From Echinicola arenosa (GTDB taxonomy: Bacteria > Bacteroidota > Bacteroidia > Cytophagales > Cyclobacteriaceae), in NCBI RefSeq assembly GCF_014841125.1, contig NZ_JACYTQ010000002.1, positions 744,001 through 808,000 of the forward strand: a stretch of 64,000 bases of DNA, read 5' to 3'. Numbering within the stretch: position 1 is the stretch's first letter; each line of letters begins with the position of its first letter. Positions 44,791 to 52,001 of the stretch are shown here, one piece after another. Made by a program: the position numbers and the translations under genes. Below the pieces are notes generated by a model. It searched no databases, was not told the origin of the DNA, and was given only the letters and a program-made list of their open reading frames with translations.

Positions 44791-45300
44791 TTAGTCAAGC
44801 TTGTAAACCTTTAGATCATCTTTCAAGATTTTCCTCGCAATATGGATTCTGTTTTTGACCGTTCCGATTGGCAAATCTAAATTCTCAGCTATTTCCTGAT
44901 ATTTCCATCCTTTAAAGTACATCATGAATGGAACCTGATACACATCATCTAATCTATCAATGCATTTATTGATATCTTTTAAGGCAAACTCACCGGGAGC
45001 TCCATTTTCCACTGCTGTATCTCCTGAGTTAATATAATGTAAATTATCCGTTGTATCTACAAATGTTGCTCTTCTTACCATTCTTTGGTAATTGGTTATG
45101 AAGGTATTTTTCATAATGGTATATAACCAAGCTTTCAGGTTGGTACCATCCGAAAACTTATCTCTATTCGTAAATGCTTTGAGAACTGTGTCCTGCAGCA
45201 AATCATTTGCTTCGTCCAGGTCCTTGGTCAGCCTGAGAGCAAAAGGCTTAAGTGACTTAGAATGCTGATTTAGGGTATAACTGAATTCAAGAGTTGTCAT
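44791..45300 (-). CDS. ECF sigma factor heading the carotenoid operon
   Basis: 169 residues from ATG 45300; the TTG at 45324 falls inside the promoter. Region 2: LTKDLDEANDLLQDTVLKAF and NLKAWLYTIMKNTFITNYQR; region 4: YQVPFMMYFKGWKYQEIAENL followed by DLPIGTVKNRIHIARKIL. No anti-sigma gene is adjacent, so control is probably at transcription by the CarH-like regulator upstream. This matches the LitR-LitS pairing known in Streptomyces by analogy. It likely activates carotenoid or light-stress genes, possibly its own operon. Confidence 0.93.
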   Translation of the reverse strand: MTTLEFSYTLNQHSKSLKPFALRLTKDLDEANDLLQDTVLKAFTNRDKFSDGTNLKAWLYTIMKNTFITNYQRMVRRATFVDTTDNLHYINSGDTAVENGAPGEFALKDINKCIDRLDDVYQVPFMMYFKGWKYQEIAENLDLPIGTVKNRIHIARKILKDDLKVYKLD

Positions 45301-45312
45301 AGCTTGATTTTT

Positions 45313-45387
45313 TTGTTTAATCAAATATAGTTTTTATTAAACAAAATAAAAATATTTGTTTAATTTTTTTTTCATATCATTAAACAA
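45313..45387. promoter_or_regulatory. Double operator and promoter of the sigma-crt operon
   Basis: Four copies of one 8-mer: TTGTTTAA at 45313-45320 and 45356-45363, inverted TTAAACAA at 45337-45344 and 45380-45387. Each pair has the same 16-nt spacer and the pairs repeat with a 43-bp period. A minus-strand -7 box TATATTTG (45322-45329) lies between the halves of the first pair, so binding there would block the promoter. The same motif recurs upstream of crtZ-carH. Confidence 0.7.
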
Positions 45388-45408
45388 AAATTTATTTAGC
45401 ATAAAAAA

Positions 45409-45422
45409 AGGGCTATTGCCCT
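45409..45422 (-). terminator. Intrinsic terminator of the crtZ-carH operon
   Basis: AGGGC / GCCCT 5-bp stem with a TATT loop on the plus strand; on the minus strand it is followed directly by TTTTTTT. It separates the carH transcript from the sigma-crt promoter. Confidence 0.75.
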
Positions 45423-45486
45423 CGTGATTCTATAAAACATGATTAATATCTTTCTTCCTTATTTAGATCGTAGAACCTTGAAGAAA

Positions 45487-46383
45487 TCAGTTCTTATTAA
45501 TTACCTTTCTATCCTCTTGTAAATAAAATTTAACCTCTTCTATTTTATTCATTATCATGACATTCTCAGGCACCTCAACTTCGCCTCTAATAACCTGATA
45601 CCCCGATACGATAATGGTACTCTTCGGAAAAGTTCGGCTAAGCTCACAAAGGTATTTCTCCACAAACTCTACTTCAGGGGAAGTTGTAAGTACCGTGATC
45701 AAATAATCTGGTTGATGAAACTTATAAACTTCTAACAAGTCTTCTTGCGGAGTGCTCTGTCCAAGATAAATCACCTTATGCCCTTCCCTTTTGATCAAAT
45801 AAGCAGCAAAAAGAAGTGAAATTTCATGCAGCTCTCCCTCAGGCAAAAAGAGCATAAACTTCTTCCCCCCGCCTTGATAAACATACCGATCGATCGCCAC
45901 AATCAGTTTTTGCCTGATCAAATTACTGATAAAATGCTCTTGAGCTGGAGAGATTGCACCTATTTGCCATAAAACACCGATTTTAGACAAAAAGGGATAA
46001 ATAACACTTAACATAGTTTCATCAAAACCAATACTTCTCGTATTGATTGATAGAATACGATCAAAGCCCTCTTCATCAATTTCTATCATACAAACAGTAA
46101 GGGCATAGATCTGATCCTCATAAGCCATTGCACCTTCTGTCAATGCAATGATCTTATCCCGCATCTCCTCAGCACTCATCTTTGCAATCTTGGAGATTTT
46201 AAAGCCATTGTTGTTCAGCAAAGAAACATTGAGGATCAATTTCAAATCCGCATCATCATAATACCTTATATTGGTATCTGTTCTTTTTGGTTCTACCAAA
46301 TTGTAACGTTGCTCCCAAATCCGGATGGTATGTGCCTTGATCCCTGAAAGGTGCTCCAAATCCTTTATCGAATAACTACTCAT
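45487..46383 (-). CDS. carH: CarH/LitR-like MerR regulator with B12-binding photosensor domain
   Basis: 298 residues. N-terminal MerR winged helix: YSIKDLEHLSGIKAHTIRIWEQRY and TNIRYYDDADLKLI. The C-terminal B12-binding region has the W-x9-EH motif (W139, E149, H150) that shields adenosylcobalamin in CarH, and EGELHE (H186), at the distance expected for the lower cobalt ligand; IKREGHKVIYLGQSTP is the Rossmann-like half. In CarH, dark tetramers bind operators and light cleaves the Co-C bond and releases DNA. Its ATG overlaps the crtZ stop by 4 nt (ATGA). Light control is inferred from family knowledge. Confidence 0.88.
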   Translation of the reverse strand: MSSYSIKDLEHLSGIKAHTIRIWEQRYNLVEPKRTDTNIRYYDDADLKLILNVSLLNNNGFKISKIAKMSAEEMRDKIIALTEGAMAYEDQIYALTVCMIEIDEEGFDRILSINTRSIGFDETMLSVIYPFLSKIGVLWQIGAISPAQEHFISNLIRQKLIVAIDRYVYQGGGKKFMLFLPEGELHEISLLFAAYLIKREGHKVIYLGQSTPQEDLLEVYKFHQPDYLITVLTTSPEVEFVEKYLCELSRTFPKSTIIVSGYQVIRGEVEVPENVMIMNKIEEVKFYLQEDRKVINKN

Positions 46384-46829
46384 TTCTTCCCTTCTTTAAA
46401 GTATTTTAGTGGAACTAGTAAGAGACCGAAAGCCTCTGTTCCCTTTTTTTTATTATTGGCATGATGGGCTTGATGAGCCTTAAATATACCCCTAAAGAAG
46501 CTATTTCTATTTGGCCTTTTCATCCACTTTCCCCTTCTGTGGATCAGAACATCATGCAACACAAAATAACCAGCTCCATAAATGGTAATCCCCAATCCCA
46601 TCCAGAATCTGTAATCCAGCTGCTCAAAACCAAGAACCATTAAAATGATCGAAACACTCCCAAATAGCAGTGAAAATATGTCATTAAGCTCAAATGCCCC
46701 CTTAGAGCGCTGATGGTGCGTCCTGTGAATTCTCCATAGCAATCCATGCATGATATACTTATGGATAAACCAACCAGAAATCTCCATCAGGAAAAAACCT
46801 AAAATCACAAATAGTAGTGCAAATAACAT
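46380..46829 (-). CDS. crtZ: Beta-carotene hydroxylase
   Basis: 149-residue di-iron membrane hydroxylase. Four His clusters: HKYIMH, HRTHH, HDVLIH and HQAHH, with about four helices, as in CrtZ. It adds 3-hydroxyl groups to beta-ionone rings. It starts the carH operon rather than the main crt operon, but both have the same kind of operator. Together with CrtW it could yield astaxanthin-like products. Confidence 0.93.
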   Translation of the reverse strand: MLFALLFVILGFFLMEISGWFIHKYIMHGLLWRIHRTHHQRSKGAFELNDIFSLLFGSVSIILMVLGFEQLDYRFWMGLGITIYGAGYFVLHDVLIHRRGKWMKRPNRNSFFRGIFKAHQAHHANNKKKGTEAFGLLLVPLKYFKEGKK

Positions 46830-46953
46830 GAATTGATAACCTTTTGTAGATTAAAATGTTTGCAGTGTCACAAATAAAACTCCCAATTCTGCTTTAATTT
46901 GTTTCAATACAGCTCAAACCATCCAAAATATCTATTTTTGTAACCAGATACAT

Positions 46954-47005
46954 TTAAGCAAAAATAAATATTTTGTTTAACTATAACTATTTGAACAATA
47001 AACAA
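46954..47005. promoter_or_regulatory. Operator region upstream of crtZ-carH
   Basis: TTAAGCAA (46954-46961), TTGTTTAA (46973-46980) and ATAAACAA (46998-47005). The first two form a 27-bp palindrome with the same 11-nt spacer as the inner half-sites of the sigma-crt promoter (45337-45363), agreeing at 21 of 27 positions; the third half-site follows at nearly the same distance. A minus-strand TATTTTTG (46959-46966) inside the palindrome fits a -7 box for crtZ. The divergent DUF4286-like gene may share the site. Confidence 0.65.
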
Positions 47006-47016
47006 AATCTGATAAA

Positions 47017-47319
47017 ATGATTTTATACAATATTACAGTAAATATTGACCAAGATGTGGAGAAGGAATGGGTACAATGGATGAAGGCTACCCATATTCCC
47101 AAAGTAATGGAAACCGGCCTATTCAATGAATTTAAGTTCTACAAGCTTTTGCATGAAATGGAAGGCGGAGGAGTTAATTATTCCGTCCAATATTTTGCGG
47201 AAAGCATGGATCATGTCTTGGATTACCAAAACAACCATGATATGAAGATTCATGAAGTCTTCAATAAAAAATACAATAACAAATACGCTCTATTCAGATC
47301 TGTTTTAGAACAGGTTTAA
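47017..47319 (+). CDS. DUF4286 family protein
   Basis: 100 residues. MILYNITVNIDQDVEKEWVQWM and HIPKVMETGLFNEFKFYKLL are the usual features of this small Bacteroidota family with a dimeric alpha-beta barrel appearance. Function unknown. It is divergent from crtZ with the carotenoid-type operator in its upstream region, so it might respond to the same signal, but its housekeeping distribution argues for caution. A bidirectional hairpin at 47321-47356 follows. Confidence 0.8.
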   Translation: MILYNITVNIDQDVEKEWVQWMKATHIPKVMETGLFNEFKFYKLLHEMEGGGVNYSVQYFAESMDHVLDYQNNHDMKIHEVFNKKYNNKYALFRSVLEQV

Positions 47320-47320
47320 A

Positions 47321-47356
47321 AATAAGGCTGTATCAAATATTTGGTATAGCCTTATT
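47321..47356. terminator. Bidirectional hairpin between DUF4286 gene and acetyltransferase gene
   Basis: AATAAGGCT (47321-47329) pairs perfectly with AGCCTTATT (47348-47356). The T-run is modest on the plus strand. It separates two convergent genes. Confidence 0.6.
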
Positions 47357-47380
47357 ATTGTATCTCATGAAATAAGGCAA

Positions 47381-47857
47381 CTAGTTCAGCATTTCCCTTA
47401 TCTCTTCAGCTTGCAAGTGGCAGTTGTACCAACCTTCTTCAATATCTGCATTATACTTATTGTAAAAATTGATGGCCGGTTCATTCCAATCCAAGACTTG
47501 CCACATCATTCCCGTACAATTATCCTCCAAGGACTTTTTCATCACCCTTTCAAATAGCAATTTACCTGCTCCTTTGCCCCTTTCCTTTTCTGTCACAATG
47601 TAATCCTCTAAGTACAACCTTCTTCCCTTCCAAGTACTGTAACGATAATAATAAATGGCCGTCCCAATGATTTCCTGTGTTGCCTCTTTGATCAATACAA
47701 AAAAGCCATAGACTGGATTAGGGCCGAACCCATCTTCTTCCATCATCGCCACAGTATTGGTTACTTGCTCAGGCGCTTTCTCATAAATTGCCAATTCTTC
47801 TATCAATTCGAATATTCTGGGCAAATCCTCTTTTTTTCCTTCTCTGATCTTATACAT
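47381..47857 (-). CDS. GNAT family N-acetyltransferase
   Basis: 158 residues. MYKIREGKKEDLPRIFELI is the GNAT N-terminus, the acetyl-CoA loop is EKERGKGAGKLLFERV (R/Q-x-x-G-x-G/A), and AINFYNKYNADIEEGW closes the fold. The pattern resembles the diamine/spermidine acetyltransferase group (VLDWNEPAINFY). The acceptor is not known. It stands alone on the minus strand. Confidence 0.87.
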   Translation of the reverse strand: MYKIREGKKEDLPRIFELIEELAIYEKAPEQVTNTVAMMEEDGFGPNPVYGFFVLIKEATQEIIGTAIYYYRYSTWKGRRLYLEDYIVTEKERGKGAGKLLFERVMKKSLEDNCTGMMWQVLDWNEPAINFYNKYNADIEEGWYNCHLQAEEIREMLN

Positions 47858-47968
47858 AATCCGAAATTATAAAAATTTGAAAAAAGAACGTTGCTCTTGC
47901 TTCATTTTACTCCATCAAGATGCTAGATTTATACAGGTTCTGTGATTTTGAATATAAAACTCCACACT

Positions 47969-48736
47969 ATGTTTCTCTCTATCGATGCCGGTAATTCAAA
48001 TATTGTTTTTGGCTTCTATGACAATGGTAGCCAAACTTGGAAATATGAGCACAGAGTAGAAACAAAAAGAGAGGTCAGTGTAAACAAATTGGCCAAAGAC
48101 CTACAGCTTTTCTTTCTAGAGATGGGACTCAAACCTATTCAGGTCAAACAAATCGGCATTAGCTCTGTAGTTCCTGAAATCAACCGTACCTTGATCAGCC
48201 TTTCAGAATCCTTTTTTAACATTACTCCCCACTTCATTAATGAACACAGCTATTCATCTGTAAATATCCTCACAACAAGGCCTGCAGAAATGGGCACGGA
48301 CCTTATGGCCAATGCTGTGGCTGCATTTGAAGCCCATCGTTCCGCATGTATTATTGTAGATTTTGGAACTGCGCTGACTTTTACCGTAATCAGTGATAAA
48401 GGAGAAATTATAGGAGTAAACATAGTTCCTGGCCTTAAAACGGCATTAAAATCTCTATTTAGAAATACTTCTAAACTTCCTGAGGTCAAGCTGGAACTAC
48501 CTACATCTGCCATTGGGAAAAATACCATCCATTCCATTCAAGCAGGTATACTTTATGGCTACTCTGGATTGGTGAAAGGGATGCTACAAACCATCCAACA
48601 AGAGCTCTCCATGGATTTTACCATTATTGCTACTGGTGGCCTTTCTGAAATTTTAACCAATCTAAAAGATACATTTGACTATATTGATCGTAACCTAACA
48701 CTTAAAGGAATCAAAATAATTGCAGAAAGGAATTGA
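47969..48736 (+). CDS. coaX: Type III pantothenate kinase
   Basis: 255-residue ASKHA-fold kinase for the first step of CoA synthesis. The phosphate loop is SIDAGNSNIVFGF and the second is IVDFGTALTFTVI; RPAEMGTDLMANAVAA also fits. ATG 47969 is selected because the family starts a few residues before DAGN; the upstream GTG at 47942 adds an unconserved tail. No neighbour functionally linked. Confidence 0.95.
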   Translation: MFLSIDAGNSNIVFGFYDNGSQTWKYEHRVETKREVSVNKLAKDLQLFFLEMGLKPIQVKQIGISSVVPEINRTLISLSESFFNITPHFINEHSYSSVNILTTRPAEMGTDLMANAVAAFEAHRSACIIVDFGTALTFTVISDKGEIIGVNIVPGLKTALKSLFRNTSKLPEVKLELPTSAIGKNTIHSIQAGILYGYSGLVKGMLQTIQQELSMDFTIIATGGLSEILTNLKDTFDYIDRNLTLKGIKIIAERN

Positions 48737-48932
48737 GCAAAATTGTAAAAACATCTATTTGCGTGAATTTTTAACAGATCATTTTACTTGACATTGATCT
48801 TTTGTAGAAACACTTACTAAACAAGCGCTTACCTATTTCAGAAAAACGAAAACAATGAGTGGAAATTAATATTTTATAAACAATTTCAACTTACTATCTG
48901 GGACTAAAAAAGATAGGTCAGACATAAAAAAA

Positions 48933-48953
48933 ACGGAGCTTATTCGGCTCCGT
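48933..48953 (-). terminator. Intrinsic terminator of the rng operon
   Basis: ACGGAGC (48933-48939) pairs with GCTCCGT (48947-48953). On the minus strand the stem is followed by TTTTTTTTAT. The rng stop codon lies in the hairpin loop. Confidence 0.85.
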
Positions 48954-50511
48954 CTTTTACTATAAGTTCTATTTCTTCTCCTGTTTCATCCAGGAATTTA
49001 TACTCCGTCACTGGTAATGAAGAATCTTTGATCAGTTTTACCCATTTGAAATATTTAAAAAACCATTTAACCCTTTTTGAAATCATGCCATGGGTAAAGT
49101 ATGCATGAAGGTAAGGGTGCAACCCAATTTTAATCTTGGGTAAGTTCTGGTGAACCGCAGTATACTCAAGGTCTCTTTCCAGCTTATCAGCCACCAAAAT
49201 TGAGGCTTGGATCTTTCCTGTCCCATTACATGAAGGACAAGTTTCTTTGGTCACAATATTCACTTCAGGTCTTACTCTTTGCCTGGTGATCTGCATCAAC
49301 CCAAACTTGGTCAATGGCAGGACGGTGTTTTTGGACCTATCCTCCTTCATTTCAGCTTTCATAGCATCATAGACTGCCCTTTTATTTTCGGCCTTTTTCA
49401 TGTCTATGAAGTCAATGACGATGATTCCGCCCATATCTCGGAGGCGAAGCTGTCTGGCAATTTCTTTAACGGCAACCAGGTTAGTTTTTAATGCTGTTGT
49501 TTCCTGGTCACTTTCTTGGTTGGACTTGTTTCCACTGTTTACGTCTATAACGTGCAGTGCCTCGGTATGCTCAATAATGAGATATCCGCCATGAGGCAGG
49601 CTTACCGATTGTCCAAACAGACTCTTGATTTGCTTTTCAATTCCAAAACTTTCAAAGAGCTTAGCTTTTCCGTTGTAAAGCTTAACAATTTTTTCCTTTT
49701 CAGGGGCAATCGACCTTATATAAGATCTGATCTGATCATAGATTAATTCATCCTCTACCGTGATTGCATCGAATGATTCGTTGAGTAGGTCTCTGATAAT
49801 AGAGCTGGCCATACTCATTTCTCCTATCACCTTGTCTTTGCTCTTGGCTTTCATCAGCTTCTTCATGCCATCCTCCCAGGTAGTTACCAAGTTTCTAAGG
49901 TCTTTGTCCAGTTCCGTTACGGACTGGCCCTCAGCTACTGTTCTGATAATTACACCAAAATTGGCTGGCTTGATCGAAGTGATGAGCCTGGCAAGCCTCC
50001 TTCTTTCTTCAGCCTTCCTGATCTTTTTGGATACATTGACTGAATTGGAAAAAGGAACCAGCACCAAATAGCGACCGGCTAGGGAGAGCTCACAGGATAG
50101 TCGCGGGCCTTTCGTTGAGATCGGCTCCTTTACAACCTGAACTAAAATTTGATTGGTTTTAGAAAGGACTTGGGAAATTTTCCCCAGCTTTTCTATCTCA
50201 GGTTCTAGTTCAAACCCTTTAAGAGTGGGATGGTCCGAATGATTGTTTCTAATATGCTTAGTGTATTTCACCAAGCTTTTCACTTTCGGTCCAAGATCTT
50301 GGTAATGCAAAAAAGCATCTTTTTCGTAACCTACATCAATAAAGGCCGCATTCAGCCCATTGACAATTTTACGAACCGTACCAAGGTACATATCCCCTAC
50401 TTTAAACTGGTTGTTGTCTTCATCTGAATGAAGTTCTACCAGTCCCTTGTTTTTTAAAAGGGCTATTCGACTACTGTTTTGAGCAGAATCAATTACTAAT
50501 TCCGTACTCAA
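48940..50511 (-). CDS. rng: Ribonuclease E/G family endoribonuclease
   Basis: 523 residues. S1 domain (about 38-130) is followed by the RNase H-like/DNase I-like catalytic part with HVIDVNSGNKS and IVIDFIDMKKAENKR, and the zinc-link CPSCNGTGKI. It processes rRNA and decays mRNA. Start: TTG 50511, which is preceded at the right distance by AAAGGAG, a good Shine-Dalgarno, unusual in this phylum; an in-frame stop lies just upstream and the family begins at this residue. Confidence 0.95.
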   Translation of the reverse strand: MSTELVIDSAQNSSRIALLKNKGLVELHSDEDNNQFKVGDMYLGTVRKIVNGLNAAFIDVGYEKDAFLHYQDLGPKVKSLVKYTKHIRNNHSDHPTLKGFELEPEIEKLGKISQVLSKTNQILVQVVKEPISTKGPRLSCELSLAGRYLVLVPFSNSVNVSKKIRKAEERRRLARLITSIKPANFGVIIRTVAEGQSVTELDKDLRNLVTTWEDGMKKLMKAKSKDKVIGEMSMASSIIRDLLNESFDAITVEDELIYDQIRSYIRSIAPEKEKIVKLYNGKAKLFESFGIEKQIKSLFGQSVSLPHGGYLIIEHTEALHVIDVNSGNKSNQESDQETTALKTNLVAVKEIARQLRLRDMGGIIVIDFIDMKKAENKRAVYDAMKAEMKEDRSKNTVLPLTKFGLMQITRQRVRPEVNIVTKETCPSCNGTGKIQASILVADKLERDLEYTAVHQNLPKIKIGLHPYLHAYFTHGMISKRVKWFFKYFKWVKLIKDSSLPVTEYKFLDETGEEIELIVKDGAE

Positions 50512-50576
50512 ATCGTGTCTCCTTTTTTATGTTAATGAACGTTGTTTTGTGTAAAAACTCAAAAAGAAGAAGTGTA

Positions 50577-50666
50577 TTACTTCTTCTTATGTCTGTTTTT
50601 TCTAAGTCTTTTCTTACGCTTGTGCGTAGCAATCTTATGTCTTTTTCTTTTTTTACCGCAAGGCAT
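50577..50666 (-). CDS. Tiny basic AURKAIP1/COX24-type (mS38/bS22-like) protein
   Basis: 29 residues, MPCGKKRKRHKIATHKRKKR and so on, with 17 Lys/Arg. It matches the small C-terminal COX24/AURKAIP1 module known as mS38 in mitoribosomes and as the bS22-type small-subunit protein in some bacteria. It most likely binds 16S rRNA on the 30S subunit; that is inference from similarity and charge. It lies between the TPR gene and rng, all on the minus strand. Confidence 0.8.
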   Translation of the reverse strand: MPCGKKRKRHKIATHKRKKRLRKNRHKKK

Positions 50667-50696
50667 AATCTTATGGATTTAAGTTTAACAATACTT

Positions 50697-51515
50697 TTAT
50701 AGTTGCCCCAGATAATTGTCCACACTCGAGATAATCATGGGATCATCTGTCATGTCTTTTACCAGCTGGAGCTGTTTTTTAGCTTTATTTTTCTGCTTCG
50801 CTTCAAAGTAGCTCACCCCGAGGTAAAACTGACCTTGAATGTTCTCTGGGTGATAGCCGATAAGCTCTTCAAAACGTTCAACCGCTCGTTTGTACTGGCC
50901 TGACTGCATGGACAGGATTCCCATATTAAACAAAGCCTGCTCGTTTTGAGGATCTTCTTCGAGTACCTCCCTAAGCATCATAATACCCTGCATAGGGTTG
51001 GTAGATGACACATGCGTCATCGCTACCTTAGTTTTGAGATCAAGTCGATCCGGTTGCTTTTCAAGCACCCTGTTCAAATAATCCCTGGTTTGTCCGGCAA
51101 GATGAGCAACCTTATCCTCGTCCATCGCAAAACCAAATGCTTCATAAAAAGCATTACCTGCTTTCTCAAGGGATTCCATGTCTGGATACCTGTCAGCACT
51201 TTGACCCAAATAGTAGGCTGCACTGTCATACATCCCGGAACTCACATAGAAAGAGGCAATTGAATCTGCAAAGATAGTAATTTTTTCTTTACTTTCAGCT
51301 TTTTCTAAATTGGTTATCAAGGTACTTACCGTGCCCCGCTCTGAATCCGGAATACTGGTACTGTGTGCTTGAGCCACTGAGTCAGCAGACGCCATATCTT
51401 CCTGCTCGAGGGCTTCACCATCGTCTGCATTGTCCACTACTACTCTTGGTAGCGAATAAAGAGCTGCCGCAGCGACGAAGACTACAACGACCAGGATGAT
51501 TTGCGACTTTTTCAT
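50697..51515 (-). CDS. Membrane-anchored TPR-repeat protein
   Basis: 272 residues. An N-terminal hydrophobic helix (MKKSQIILVVVVFVAAAALY) anchors it; an acidic linker follows, then several TPR units, best seen as NEQALFNMGILSMQSGQYKRAVERFEELI and IQGQFYLGVSYFEAKQKNKAKKQL-type pairs (residues about 180-260). It likely scaffolds a protein complex at the inner membrane facing the periplasm. It lies 19 nt downstream of the HU gene. The partner is unknown; conserved synteny with HU and rng is common in this phylum as far as I recall. Confidence 0.85.
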   Translation of the reverse strand: MKKSQIILVVVVFVAAAALYSLPRVVVDNADDGEALEQEDMASADSVAQAHSTSIPDSERGTVSTLITNLEKAESKEKITIFADSIASFYVSSGMYDSAAYYLGQSADRYPDMESLEKAGNAFYEAFGFAMDEDKVAHLAGQTRDYLNRVLEKQPDRLDLKTKVAMTHVSSTNPMQGIMMLREVLEEDPQNEQALFNMGILSMQSGQYKRAVERFEELIGYHPENIQGQFYLGVSYFEAKQKNKAKKQLQLVKDMTDDPMIISSVDNYLGQL

Positions 51516-51534
51516 AGACAGTAGATCTCTCCGA

Positions 51535-51843
51535 TTAGTCCTGAAGAGTTACTTCCTTTACTTTTTTGCTGTTTTTAATCTTGTCGATGAAGACTTTAGA
51601 TGGCTTAAAAGCCGGAACATAATGCTCATCGATAACGATAGCAGTATTTTTAGAAATGTTTCTGGCGATTTTCTTAGCGCGCTTCTTGTTAATGAAGCTA
51701 CCGAATCCCCTCACATAAATATTCTCTCCCTCTGACATGGAATCTTTTACTACTTTGAAGAATGCCTCAATAGTCTGAGTTACATCATCCTTCTGAATTC
51801 CTGTCTTGTCCGAAATCTTGGTAATTACCTCTGCTTTAGTCAC
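51535..51843 (-). CDS. HU/IHF family DNA-binding protein
   Basis: 102 residues. MTKAEVITKISDKTGIQKDDV and ENIYVRGFGSFINKKRAKKIARNI with the DNA-arm VPAFKPSKVFID identify an HU/IHF-like nucleoid protein. It starts with GTG 51843; an in-frame stop lies a few codons upstream and no ATG fits. First gene of the cluster with the TPR protein, the tiny basic protein and rng; a -7 box at 51908-51915 is its candidate promoter. Confidence 0.95.
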   Translation of the reverse strand: MTKAEVITKISDKTGIQKDDVTQTIEAFFKVVKDSMSEGENIYVRGFGSFINKKRAKKIARNISKNTAIVIDEHYVPAFKPSKVFIDKIKNSKKVKEVTLQD

Positions 51844-51907
51844 TGTATTTAAATTTTAATTTGATTAAATTGCTTAACAATCTATTAACCAACTAATTTT
51901 GGGACTG

Positions 51908-51915
51908 CAAATTTA
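51908..51915 (-). promoter_or_regulatory. Candidate -7 element of the HU operon
   Basis: TAAATTTG on the minus strand matches TAnnTTTG, 65 nt before the GTG start. The nearest TTTG lies 23 nt further upstream, longer than the ideal 19. Confidence 0.35.
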
Positions 51916-52001
51916 AATGATGCTTTTCAATATAAAAACAAAATAAAGAAAATTAGCGTCTTTTGTTCAACGAAAAGTTTACAGATAAAATTTCAAAAGT
52001 T

